Assembly: GCF_043641665.1 (NCBI RefSeq)
Contig: NC_092189.1
Coordinates: 11,680,333 to 11,744,332, forward strand
Source of the DNA: Enoplosus armatus
Taxonomy: Eukaryota; Chordata; Actinopteri; Centrarchiformes; Enoplosidae
Length of the DNA stretch: 64,000 nucleotides
Direction: 5' to 3'
The position numbers were made by a program, and so were the translations under genes. Below are positions 53,927 through 64,000 of this stretch, piece after piece. The notes beneath the pieces are model-generated. The model saw nothing but the letters and a program-made list of their open reading frames with translations, made no database searches and was not told the origin of the DNA. The stretch's first letter is position 1. Every line of letters begins with the position of its first letter.

Positions 53927-53947
53927 GTCGTTGTCCATGGTGCTGAA
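53927..53947 (-). promoter_or_regulatory. RE1/NRSE-like site upstream of B2
   Basis: GTCGTTGTCC then ATGGTGCTGAA on the + strand, 18 of 21 positions matching RE1 on the minus strand. 615 bp before the B2 ATG. Identical to the B3 copy. Confidence 0.7.
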
Positions 53948-54324
53948 ATACGCGCCACAGTTTGTTGTGTGCGGTCTGAGGGGGGCAAGACTGAAATTTC
54001 ATCTACCCCAAATTTTCCTGGTGTTACCAGACATATTCACTTCTTAAAATTATTATATTTTTTGATACGTGATGTGTACCTGATTTCACCACATTTGAAG
54101 AAGGTGTCCCTCTCTCGATTACCTTAATTTACAGATTTAGACAGGAATACAGGAAGGCAGTATTGTTAATTTATTTTTCTTATATTTATTCTAGTTTTGT
54201 ATAAACAAGTATATGTGAATGAGTAAATCAGGGAATTGGACAGCTTTTGGTGTCCTGTGCTTTGTGACTTGTTGGTGATGGTGATTTATCTGTTTCCAGT
54301 GGTGAATGTAGTTATTTCAAATGA

Positions 54325-54350
54325 CCACACGGGGACATTGTAGACCATCA
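54325..54350 (+). promoter_or_regulatory. CSE-like promoter element of B2
   Basis: CCACACGGGGACATTG then TAGACCATCA, 212 bp before the ATG. CTCF-like core CCAC-N2-GGGGACA in forward orientation. Confidence 0.7.
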
Positions 54351-54561
54351 CATTTTGATGTTCCTCTTGGTTGCTTCAGGCTCCTCCCAGATTCAGAGGA
54401 TGATGATGTTTCTCGGGGCTTTGTGACAAAGAGACGCAGTGCAAGAATGGATTGTGTGGCCATCATTTTGTCTGTTACCCCTTAAAAACCAAGGAAACTG
54501 AATTATTAGACGGGATTTTGGAGATTAGAATCCATATGCTCTGTTGACGGTGGATAAAAAC

Positions 54562-56943
54562 ATGTCGACGCGGAGGACACGGAGCCCTTTTGGGATCTAT
54601 ATACTCCTTGTTCTTTTGGATTGTTGCTGGGAGGCGGTGTATGGGCAGCTCTCTTACTCTGTGTCAGAGGAGGTAAACCCGGGGACTTCTGTTGGAAATA
54701 TCGCTAAAGATCTCAATCTTAATGTCCACGACTTGGAGGCACGTATGTTTCAGATTGTTAACGGATCAAAACGAAAATATTTCGATGTAAATCTGAAAAC
54801 GGGTTTTCTTTTTGTCAATGAAAGAATCGACCGCGAGGAGCTTTGTGCGAAGGCTACAACATGTACTGTCAATGTAGAGGCCGTGATCAACAATCCACTG
54901 AAGCTGTATCGTTTGGAGATTAATATAGTCGATGTAAATGATAATGCACCATATTTCTCTGAGAATTTGCAGTCCCTTAACATAGCTGAAAGTACTGCGC
55001 CAGGAGGGAGATTTGGATTCGTTGGGGCGTCAGATGTCGATGTTGGTAAGAATAGTATTAGTGCATACAAGTTAAGTCCGAATGACTATTTTTCTTTAGA
55101 GGTTCACAAAGGAGGAGAGAGTGTGTCTGCCGAGCTTGTGCTCCAAAAAGCTTTAGACCGAGAAAAACAAGGTACTATAAAACTTACAGTGACCGCAGTC
55201 GACGGCGGAAATCCACCGAAGTCAGGAACGTCTCAAATCAATATAAATGTTTTAGACATTAACGACAATGCTCCGGTTTTCAGCAGTTCTTTATACAAGG
55301 CAAAAATTTCTGAGAACTTACCAATAGGTAAAACTGTTATAGTTATGAATGCAACCGACGCAGATGAGGGTTTAAATGCCGAGATAGAATATTCATTGAG
55401 AAGTAAAGGCCAGGATCGTGTTTTAGATTTATTTCAAATTGATTCTAAAACAGGTGCACTTTTAGTCAGCGGTAAGATCGACTATGAAGAAAATCCTGCG
55501 TTCGAGATTCATGCACAGGCCAGTGACAAAGGCCAGCCTCCGATGTCTGCTCATTGTAAGGTGCTGGTAGAAGTGGTGGACCTAAACGACAACGCTCCTG
55601 AGATCACTGTGACGTCACTACTGAACACAGTGAAGGAGGACGCTGAAGTAGGTACTGCTATTGCACTTGTGTCTGTACAGGACAAAGATGGTGGGAAAAA
55701 CGGTGCAGTAAAAGCTGTCATTGCAAATGATGCTCCCTTTAAATTGGACACAAATTACAAAAACTATTATTCGTTAGTAGTTAATGGTCCGCTTGACAGA
55801 GAGACTCAGGCTCAGTACAATGTCACTATCGTAGCGACTGATGAAGGCACTCCACCTCTCTCCAGCACCAACATAGTGACCGTTCATGTTTCTGATGTGA
55901 ATGACAACCCGCCTCGCTTCTCAGAGCCGCTGATTAATGTTTATGTAAAAGAGAATAGTGCAGTAGGAGCAGTTATTAAAACAGTGACTGCAGCTGATGC
56001 TGATATGGATCAAAATGGTCACGTGAGCTATTCTTTTTCACAAAGTAACACTAACTCGTTGCCGTTATCTACAATGGTGAATATCAACTCAGAGACTGGA
56101 GATATAGTCAGCCTGCAGTCTTTTAACTACGAGGAATTAAAAACGTTCCAGTTTAAAGTTCAGGCCACAGACTCTGGTGTTCCTCCGCTCAGCAGCAACG
56201 TGACTGTCAACGTTTGTATCCTGGATGAAAATGACAATAACCCAACTATTCTCGCGCCCTATTCTGAGCACGGCTCCGTGAACAGTGAGAGCATCCCCTA
56301 TTCTGCTGAAGCGGGATACTTTGTGGCAAAGATCAGGGCTGTAGACGCAGACTCTGGATACAACGCGCTGCTTTCTTATCACCTGTCTGAGCCCAAAGGA
56401 AACAACCTCTTCCGGATCGGAACCAGCACCGGAGAAATCAGGACTAAGAGGAGAATGAGTGACAACGACCTGAAAACTCACCCCTTGGTGGTGCTGGTCT
56501 CTGATAACGGAGAACCCTCCCTGTCAGCTACTGTGTCTATTGATGTGGTGGTGGTTGAAAGCGCAGCTGACATCCAGACTCAGTTCAGACACGTGCCCAT
56601 AAAGGAGGAGAGCTTCTCTGATTTAAACCTGTATCTGCTGATCGCCATTGTGTCGGTGTCAGTGATCTTCCTGCTGAGCCTCATCAGTTTAATAGCTGTC
56701 AAATGCCACAGGACAGACGGCAGTTTCAGCAGGTACAGCGCCCCGATGATCACCACCCACCCTGACGGGAGCTGGTCTTACTCTAAGTCTACTCAGCAGT
56801 ATGACGTGTGTTTCAGCTCAGACACGCTGAAGAGTGACGTAGTGGTTTTCCCCGCACCGTTTCCACCTGTAGATGCGGAGCTGATCAGTATTAACGGAGG
56901 AGACACTTTTACCCGGACTCAGACTTTACCTAATAAAGACAAG
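54562..56943 (+). CDS. Clustered protocadherin variable exon B2
   Basis: A 794-codon variable exon: start [13 protein letters not shown], signal peptide ending EAVYG, EC1 from [14 protein letters not shown] with CAKATTC, EC2-EC6, transmembrane helix, 79-residue tail. The ATG at 54,562 aligns with B1; the frame extends six codons upstream to 54,544 without an ATG. EC2 has private residues ([17 protein letters not shown]). From about 55,410, mid EC3, to the end of the exon the sequence is practically the same as B3, so the two proteins would share EC4-EC6 and part of EC3 but differ in EC1, EC2 and the start of EC3. EC5 has KENSAVG where B1, B3 and B4 have ENSPVG. Intron retention adds VRKV. Confidence 0.95.
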
Positions 56944-57197
56944 GTAAGAAAAGTGTGACAAAGCAATAAGTCTCAGTTCACATGATTGTACCATCGAGAG
57001 CTGAGGCTGAAAGTATGTCTCTCCGCGTTTTTTCCCTTATACATGAAGTGAAATTAGCTTGTGATAACATTTCCACATTATATTTACAAATGTGTGTTTT
57101 GGCTTTCGATTTGTGTTGAAATGTAAAGTGGTACATGAGCCAGATTATTGACAGTATATGAAGTTCATAAGCCTTTCACATCATACAGAAAGAGGAA

Positions 57198-57218
57198 GTC
57201 GTTGTCCATGGTGCTGAA
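57198..57218 (-). promoter_or_regulatory. RE1/NRSE-like site upstream of B3
   Basis: GTCGTTGTCC then ATGGTGCTGAA on the + strand, 18 of 21 positions matching RE1 on the minus strand. 741 bp before the B3 ATG. Confidence 0.7.
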
Positions 57219-57696
57219 ATAAGCACCACAGTGGGTTTGTTGTCTGGGGTCCGGAGAGAGCTATTGATACAAGATGTGAACCCCGTTTCATCACATTTAG
57301 GAAAGATATTTCAATAGCTTATTTCATTACCTTCACTTCGTTTTGGAAATTAGGGAAATATAGCAATATTTATTCGCCATCAACAGTTTCGGCTTTATCT
57401 TTATCGTGTTTTAATGTTTCACTCGTAATGTGGGCTACGTCTAGTTTTTACTTTGTGTAGCTTTATACTCGGCATATCGGTAGCAGTTGAAGTTCTATTG
57501 GTGGCGATGGAAAAAAGAAAATAATAGAAAGAAAGAGAGAAAGAAGGAAAATGTGTGAGATAGAATCATGTCGAATTGCGGTAATTGTGATCTCTTGGCA
57601 AAGCTGAACACGATTATATTTGACTTATGAAATTGCACAGTGGGCACAGTTAGTTTCGCTCCACTGTCAGAGGTTGAATGCAGTTATTTTACATCA

Positions 57697-57722
57697 CCAC
57701 ATGGGGACACTGTAGACCATGA
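57697..57722 (+). promoter_or_regulatory. CSE-like promoter element of B3
   Basis: CCACATGGGGACACTG then TAGACCATGA, 237 bp before the ATG. Confidence 0.7.
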
Positions 57723-57958
57723 CATCTAGACGTTATTTCAGGAGGCACAAGACTCCTCCCAGAAACAGAGGAGGAGGAGGATGTTTCTCTGGGCTTTGTT
57801 ACAAAGAGACGCAGGGCGAGAGAGAAAAGGGTGAAAAACATTTTCCAGCTGGCTGATAAAAATGGGAGAAACTGGATTTTTGTGGTTTCCTTTTATTATG
57901 AGAGTTTAACGGGATTGGTTGGACTTGGATTTATGCTTTTTTCGGGTTGGATATAATC

Positions 57959-60340
57959 ATGAATTTCTTAAGCAGAACGAGCCCGTTTCGGATATATCTT
58001 GTGGCCGTGCTGCTGAATTATGGCTGGGAAGCGGTATCTGGACAGCTCTCGTATTCCGTATCAGAGGAGGTAAACCTGGGGACTTCTGTTGGAAATATCG
58101 CCAGAGATCTAAATCTCAATGTCCAGGATTTAGAGTCTCGTATGTTTCAGATCGTTAGTGGATCAAAGAGAAAATATTTCGATGTAAATCTGAAAACTGG
58201 TGTTCTTTATGTCAACGAAAGAATAGACCGGGAAGAGCTTTGTGCGAAAGCTACAACATGTACTGTGAATGTAGAGGCCGTGATCAATGACCCACTGAAG
58301 CTTTACCGTTTGGAGATAACTGTACTAGATATAAATGACAACGCACCCGTTTTCTCTGAGCAATTGCAGTCACTTGATATTGCAGAAAATACTTTACCGG
58401 GAGTGAAATTTGGACTGATAGAGGCATCGGATTTGGATGTTGGCAAGAACGGTGTTAACACATACAAGCTTAGTACTAATGACTATTTTTCTTTAGAGAT
58501 TCACAAAGGGGGAGAAAGCGTGTCTGCCGAGTTAGTACTGAAAAAATCTTTAGACCGCGAGCTTGACTCTGTTATAAAACTCACACTGACTGCAGTAGAC
58601 GGAGGAAATCCCTCCAGATCGGGAACCTCACAAATTATTATCACCGTTTTGGATAATAACGACAATCATCCTGTTTTCAGTAGGTCTTTATACAAAATTC
58701 AGATTTCTGAAAACTTGCCAGCAGGGTCTACTGTGATCATTCTGAATGCAACAGACACAGATGAGGGTTTAAACAGCGAAATAGAATATTCTTTGAGAAA
58801 AAAAGGTCAGGATCGTGTTTTAGATTTATTTCAAATTGATTCTAAAACAGGTGCACTTTTAGTCAGCGGTAAGATCGACTATGAAGAAAATCCTGCGTTC
58901 GAGATTCATGCACAGGCCAGTGACAAAGGCCAGCCTCCGATGTCTGCTCATTGTAAGGTGCTGGTAGAAGTGGTGGACCTAAACGACAACGCTCCTGAGA
59001 TCACTGTGACGTCACTACTGAACACAGTGAAGGAGGACGCTGAAGTAGGTACTGCTATTGCACTTGTGTCTGTACAGGACAAAGATGGTGGGAAAAACGG
59101 TGCAGTAAAAGCTGTCATTGCAAATGATGCTCCCTTTAAATTGGACACAAATTACAAAAACTATTATTCGTTAGTAGTTAATGGTCCGCTTGACAGAGAG
59201 ACTCAGGCTCAGTACAATGTCACTATCGTAGCGACTGATGAAGGCACTCCACCTCTCTCCAGCACCAACATAGTGACCGTTCATGTTTCTGATGTGAATG
59301 ACAACCCGCCTCGCTTCTCAGAGCCGCTGATTAATGTTTATGTAAAAGAGAACAGTCCAGTAGGAGCAGTTATTAAAACAGTGACTGCAGCTGATGCTGA
59401 TATGGATCAAAATGGTCACGTGAGCTATTCTTTTTTACAAAGTAACACTAACTCGTTGCCGTTATCTACAATGGTGAATATCAACTCAGAGACAGGAGAT
59501 ATAGTCAGCCTGCAGTCTTTTAACTACGAGGAGTTAAAAACGTTCCAGTTTAAAGTTCAGGCCACAGACTCTGGTGTTCCTCCGCTCAGCAGCAACGTGA
59601 CTGTCAACGTTTGTATCCTGGATGAAAATGACAATAACCCAACTATTCTCGCGCCCTATTCTGAGCACGGCTCCGTGAACAGTGAGAGCATCCCCTATTC
59701 TGCTGAAGCGGGATACTTTGTGGCAAAGATCAGGGCTGTAGACGCAGACTCTGGATACAACGCGCTGCTTTCTTATCACCTGTCTGAGCCCAAAGGAAAC
59801 AACCTCTACCGGATCGGAACCAGCACCGGAGAAATCAGGACTAAGAGGAGAATGAGTGACAACGACCTGAAAACTCACCCCTTGGTGGTGCTGGTCTCTG
59901 ATAACGGAGAACCCTCCCTGTCAGCTACTGTGTCTATTGATGTGGTGGTGGTTGAAAGCGCAGCTGACATCCAGACTCAGTTCAGACACGTGCCCATAAA
60001 GGAGGAGAGCTTCTCTGATTTAAACCTGTATCTGCTGATCGCCATTGTGTCGGTGTCAGTGATCTTCCTGCTGAGCCTCATCAGTTTAATAGCTGTCAAA
60101 TGCCACAGGACAGACGGCAGTTTCAGCAGGTACAGCGCCCCGATGATCACCACCCACCCTGACGGGAGCTGGTTTTACTCTAAGTCTACTCAGCAGTATG
60201 ACGTGTGTTTCAGCTCAGACACGCTGAAGAGTGACGTAGTGGTTTTCCCCGCACCGTTTCCGCCTGTAGACGCGGAGCTGATCAGTATTAATGGAGGAGA
60301 CACTTTTACCCGGACTCAGACTTTACCTAATACAGACAAG
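57959..60340 (+). CDS. Clustered protocadherin variable exon B3
   Basis: A 794-codon variable exon: start [13 protein letters not shown], signal peptide ending EAVSG, EC1 from [14 protein letters not shown] (here followed by IARDLNL, others IAKDLNL) with CAKATTC, EC2-EC6, transmembrane helix, 79-residue tail. The ATG at 57,959 aligns with the B4 start. EC1 has INDPLKLYR for INNPLKLYR, and EC2 ends DNNDNHPVF. From about 58,807 onwards it matches B2. Private changes in the homogenised region: NLYRIGTS for NLFRIGTS in EC6 and GSWFYS for GSWSYS in the cytoplasmic tail. Intron retention adds VRT. Confidence 0.95.
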
Positions 60341-60596
60341 GTAAGAACATGATGGCATTATGTACTGAGGCATGTTATTATACCACCATAGTGTCGAAAA
60401 TTGGGTGGGATTGAATACAGTTGCACTTGACGTAGTTTTCAAAGTGGTTTGCGCCATGACACATGGTGACGACAAAATGATGAATAAATAGACTTCAGTT
60501 TGAGTTAATATAGAAATAGTTAAAATTACTTGGGTATGTTAATGCAACCTGTTGTAAACGTGTTGATAGATTTGTCAGTAGGTTTGTAACGTGCAT

Positions 60597-60617
60597 GTCA
60601 CTATCCATGGTGCTGAA
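60597..60617 (-). promoter_or_regulatory. RE1/NRSE-like site upstream of B4
   Basis: GTCACTATCC then ATGGTGCTGAA on the + strand, 17 of 21 positions matching RE1 on the minus strand. 841 bp before the B4 ATG, the largest distance seen. Confidence 0.6.
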
Positions 60618-61216
60618 AGCACGTTTCTGGCCGCGTGTTGTTTCTAAACAACAGAACAAAAAAAGAAAATGTGCACTTTCATTTGAAAAATGTTGATTGT
60701 GAATTTGAATGTTATTCGCAACCACATCTCATAGAAATTACGTTTATATATTGATTAATATCCTTGTCAATAATTATTTTATAACATATATAATACCTTA
60801 TCAGCAAGGTGGCTCTGAACATTAAATCTTAGCCTTTAGTTTGGTAGTTTTATTTCCTAAAAACATTTTTGTGTGTCTGCGTTTACGTGTATGGCTTGCG
60901 TGTAAAGTGATTTTAGTTTGAGTACTTATTAACGTAAACTATCTTGCCGACATGTGCATATTTTCAGTGCCTTCTTCTGTAATCACAACAGACACGTCAC
61001 TTTGTTGACTGTTTTGGACAACTGTCTCTAAAATTGGTCATATTATTAAAACGACAATGAGGTATAAAATGTTAATGTAAAGAATCAGTATGATAACATG
61101 TAGTTGTGCTGAATTTTCCTTGAGATATGGAATTGCGAGGCGGATAGTTAAAGGGTAAATTGAGGGTCTTGCTCATATTGTAATGTGTTGATGTTGAATG
61201 TAGTTCTTCCAAGTGT

Positions 61217-61242
61217 CCACATGGGGACATTGTAGACCATCA
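61217..61242 (+). promoter_or_regulatory. CSE-like promoter element of B4
   Basis: CCACATGGGGACATTG then TAGACCATCA, 216 bp before the ATG. Confidence 0.7.
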
Positions 61243-61457
61243 CATTTGAACTTCGTCTTTGGTGTCTCGGGGCTCCTCCCAGATCGAAATGAAGATGATG
61301 TTTCTCGGGCGAATGAAACAAAGAGATTTAGAGGGCGAAAGAGAACGGTGCGATGGACATGTTCTTATTCTAGTGCAAGTCGTTATTCTGTTCATTTGTA
61401 TTTGAGTGAAGTTATTGTCCATTCTACCTATATGCCTTTTTCTCGATGTATGGAATT

Positions 61458-63836
61458 ATGAATTTGCCGAGCAGAACGAGTTCTGTGTGGATATATCTCT
61501 TGGTCGTGCTGCTGGATTGTTGCTGGGAAGCGGTGTCTGGGCAGCTCTCTTACTCCGTCTCAGAGGAGGTAAATCTGGGGACATCTGTCGGAAATATCGC
61601 TAAAGATCTGAACCTCAACGTCCAGGATTTGGAGTCCCGCATGTTTCAGATCGTTGCTGGATCAAAGAGAAAATACTTCGAGGTAAATCTAAAGACTGGT
61701 GTGCTGTACGTTAATGAGAGAATAGATCGAGAGGAACTCTGCGGAGATGAACCCAAATGTTCACTTAGTGTAGAAGCAGTTATTAACAATCCATTAAAAC
61801 TGTACCGGATTGAAATTATAATCTTGGATGTTAATGATAATTCCCCATCATTTGTAAGCACGTCCCAGGTAATCGACATTACTGAGAGCACAGCAGCAGG
61901 GGCAAAATTTCCTCTGCATCCTGCTGACGATGCAGACGTCGGTAAAAATACTGTAAACACCTACAAGCTGAGCCAGAATGAACACTTCTCTCTCGCTACA
62001 CATAAAGGAGAGAGTGTATCTCCCGAATTACTGCTTCAGAAAGTTTTAGACAGAGAAAAACAGTCTGTGATTCGACTCATACTGACTGCCATTGATGGAG
62101 GAACACCTGCTAAATCTGGAACGATGGTCATTACAGTCAATGTTTTGGACATTAATGATAACGCTCCTGTATTCAGTCAAAGTCTATATAAAGCGAGTGT
62201 GTATGAGAATGTAAAGACAGGCACATCGATAATAACACTGAATGCTACGGATTTAGATGCAGGGCAAAATGGACAAGTGTTATATTCATTCAGTAAAGTA
62301 GGTCGAGGGAAACAAACTGATCTGTTTGCTATTGATGAAAAAACAGGGACTGTAACAAATAAAAAGAACATCGACTTTGAAGAGAATAATGCTTTTGAGA
62401 TTCGAGTACAAGCCAGTGATGGAGCTTCCTCACCGATGACCTCACATGCTAAATTATTGATTGAAGTTTTAGACGTCAATGACAATGCACCTGAAATTTC
62501 AGTTACGTCACTATTAAACACCGTGAAAGAGGATGCGTCCATTGGCACCGCCATTGCACTTGTTTCAGTATCTGATAAAGACGGAGGGAAAAATGGGATG
62601 CTGAACTGTAAGATTTCCAATAATGTCCCTTTTAAATTAGAATCAAATTATAAGAATTACTATTCGTTGGTGGTGGACGGTCCTCTTGACAGAGAGAGCG
62701 CATCTCAATATAATATCAGCATCACTGCTACTGATGAGGGCAGCCCCCCACTATCCAGCACGAGCGTTGTTAATGTACACGTCTCGGATGTGAATGATAA
62801 CAAACCTCTATTCACAGAAAACACAATCAATGTCTATGTGAAAGAAAACAGTCCAGTAGGAGCAGTTATTAAAACTGTTTCAGCAATTGATGCCGACATC
62901 GATCAAAATGGTCACGTGAGCTATTCCTTTTCACAAAGTAACACTAACTCGTTGCCGTTATCTACAATGGTGAATATCAACTCAGAGACAGGAGATATAG
63001 TCAGCCTGCAGTCTTTTAACTACGAGGAGTTAAAAACGTTCCAGTTTAAAGTTCAGGCCACAGACTCTGGTGTTCCTCCGCTCAGCAGCAACGTGACTGT
63101 CAACGTTTGTATCCTGGATGAAAACGACAATAATCCAACTATTCTCGCGCCCTATTCTGAGCACGGCTCCGTGAACAGTGAGAGCATCCCCTATTCTGCT
63201 GAAGCGGGATACTTTGTGGCAAAGATCAGGGCTGTAGACGCAGACTCTGGATACAACGCGCTGCTTTCTTATCACCTGTCTGAGCCCAAAGGAAACAACC
63301 TCTTCCGGATCGGAACCAGCACCGGAGAAATCAGGACTAAGAGGAGAATGAGTGACAACGACCTGAAAACTCACCCCTTGGTGGTGCTGGTCTCTGATAA
63401 CGGAGAAGCCTCCCTGTCAGCTACTGTGTCTATTGATGTGGTGGTGGTTGAAAGCGCAGCTGACATCCAGACTCAGTTCAGACACGTGCCCATAAAGGAG
63501 GAGAGCTTCTCTGATTTAAACCTGTATCTGCTGATCGCCATTGTGTCGGTGTCAGTGATCTTCCTGCTGAGCCTCATCAGTTTAATAGCTGTCAAATGCC
63601 ACAGGACAGACGGCAGTTTCAGCAGGTACAGCGCCCCGATGATCACCACCCACCCTGACGGGAGCTGGTCTTACTCTAAGTCTACTCAGCAGTATGACGT
63701 GTGTTTCAGCTCAGACACGCTGAAGAGTGACGTAGTGGTTTTCCCCGCACCGTTTCCGCCTGTAGATGCGGAGCTGATCAGTATTAATGGAGGAGACACT
63801 TTTACCCGGACTCAGACTTTACCTAATACAGACAAG
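61458..63836 (+). CDS. Clustered protocadherin variable exon B4
   Basis: A 793-codon variable exon: start [13 protein letters not shown], signal peptide ending EAVSG, EC1 from [14 protein letters not shown] with CGDEPKC, EC2-EC6, transmembrane helix, 79-residue tail. An in-frame ATG four codons upstream (61,446) is possible; 61,458 is preferred because it aligns with B3. EC2 is one residue short ([12 protein letters not shown] for [13 protein letters not shown]). EC3 is strongly diverged ([30 protein letters not shown]), and its [10 protein letters not shown] is replaced by [12 protein letters not shown]4 is also its own, so the B2/B3 conversion tract did not reach B4. From the second half of EC5 it joins the array B consensus, with one private change (NGEASLSA for NGEPSLSA). 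Intron retention adds VRE. Confidence 0.95.
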
Positions 63837-64000
63837 GTAAGAGAATAGTTACATTAAGTTCTTGTTGCATCAAGGTTATTGAGTTTGTAGGCGGATATCT
63901 TAGATTATAGCCTGCTATGATGATGTAGATTGTTTTCTAATTTCATTTACTTTTGGTTTCTGATTCGCATTCTAATGAGTGAGTTGCTATCCGTGGTGCT
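63837..64000 (+). other. Start of spacer B4-B5
   Basis: Intron sequence after the B4 donor. Its last 18 bases begin another RE1-like site, so a further array B exon is expected just beyond the window. Confidence 0.6.
63983..64000 (-). promoter_or_regulatory. RE1/NRSE-like site cut by the window edge
   Basis: GTTGCTATCC then GTGGTGCT, 15 of the 18 visible positions matching RE1 on the minus strand; the last three bases lie outside. From the spacing in array B, the next ATG should lie about 0.4-0.85 kb to the right. Confidence 0.6.

Larger units (their letters stand above)
53637..54561 (+). other. Spacer B1-B2 with promoter of B2
   Basis: A 925-bp spacer with an RE1-like site, a CSE and a conserved block (CTCCTCCCAGA, GATGATGTTTCTCGGG, ACAAAGAGACGCAG) at about 54,382-54,441. 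A 136-codon reading frame at 53,717-54,127 runs through the RE1 site and has no recognisable content. Confidence 0.65.
56944..57958 (+). other. Spacer B2-B3 with promoter of B3
   Basis: A 1-kb spacer with an RE1-like site at 57,198-57,218, a purine-rich patch (GAAAGAAAGAGAGAAAGAAGG) near 57,528, a CSE and the conserved block CTCCTCCCAGA, GATGTTTCTCTGGG, ACAAAGAGACGCAG at about 57,752-57,815. No exon is apparent. Confidence 0.65.
60341..61457 (+). other. Spacer B3-B4 with promoter of B4
   Basis: A 1.1-kb AT-rich spacer with an RE1-like site at 60,597-60,617, a CSE at 61,217-61,242 and the conserved promoter block (CTCCTCCCAGA, GATGATGTTTCTCGGG, ACAAAGAGA) at about 61,274-61,327. No exon is apparent. 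Confidence 0.65.

Overview
The window is vertebrate nuclear DNA, almost certainly from a teleost fish, and lies inside a clustered protocadherin (Pcdh) locus. Every real gene segment is a large single 'variable' exon of about 2.4 kb on the + strand. Each encodes a signal peptide, six cadherin (EC) repeats, one transmembrane helix and a short variable cytoplasmic stretch, and ends in a GT splice donor. Constant exons, which should supply the shared C-terminus, were not found. The teleost call rests on large tandem variable-exon arrays, near-identical 3' ends among neighbours, compact spacers and CA/GT microsatellites.

Layout. Array A (1-32,980) holds the last 25 codons of an exon (A0) and ten complete variable exons (A1-A10). 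They share a 66-residue tail rich in [18 protein letters not shown] and [11 protein letters not shown]. Next comes an 18-kb stretch (32,981-51,254) without recognisable coding exons. It carries microsatellites, pyrimidine-rich tracts, a long imperfect hairpin, a strong RFX X-box and two CTCF-like sites on the minus strand. Array B (51,255-63,836) holds four complete variable exons (B1-B4) with a different 79-residue tail ([35 protein letters not shown]). An RE1-like site cut by the right edge predicts a fifth.

Subfamily is unresolved. The usual vertebrate order (alpha upstream of gamma) favours A = Pcdh-alpha and B = Pcdh-gamma. Protein motifs are mixed: A has the gamma/beta-like [13 protein letters not shown], while B has an alpha-like GSWSYS and [15 protein letters not shown] together with a gamma-A-like FPxP...DAELIS. 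No gene symbols are given for this reason.

Regulation is visible. Each of the 14 complete exons has one conserved promoter element about 210-250 bp before the ATG (core C-R-CATGG-K-G-W-CA-K-TGTA), matching the place of the mammalian Pcdh CSE. Most also have, further upstream, a match on the minus strand to the RE1/NRSE element bound by REST. The expected mode of action is stochastic choice of one promoter by CTCF-mediated looping to a distal enhancer, splicing to constant exons, and homophilic recognition between neurons through EC1-EC4 with cis pairing through EC6.

Evolution is also visible. From mid EC5 to the splice donor the exons of one array are nearly identical, while EC1-EC4 differ. 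That tract is richer in GC than the diverged part, shows mosaic variants and has sharp edges, all expected of repeated, probably GC-biased, gene conversion. A6/A7 and A8/A9 are also recent tandem duplicates including their spacers.
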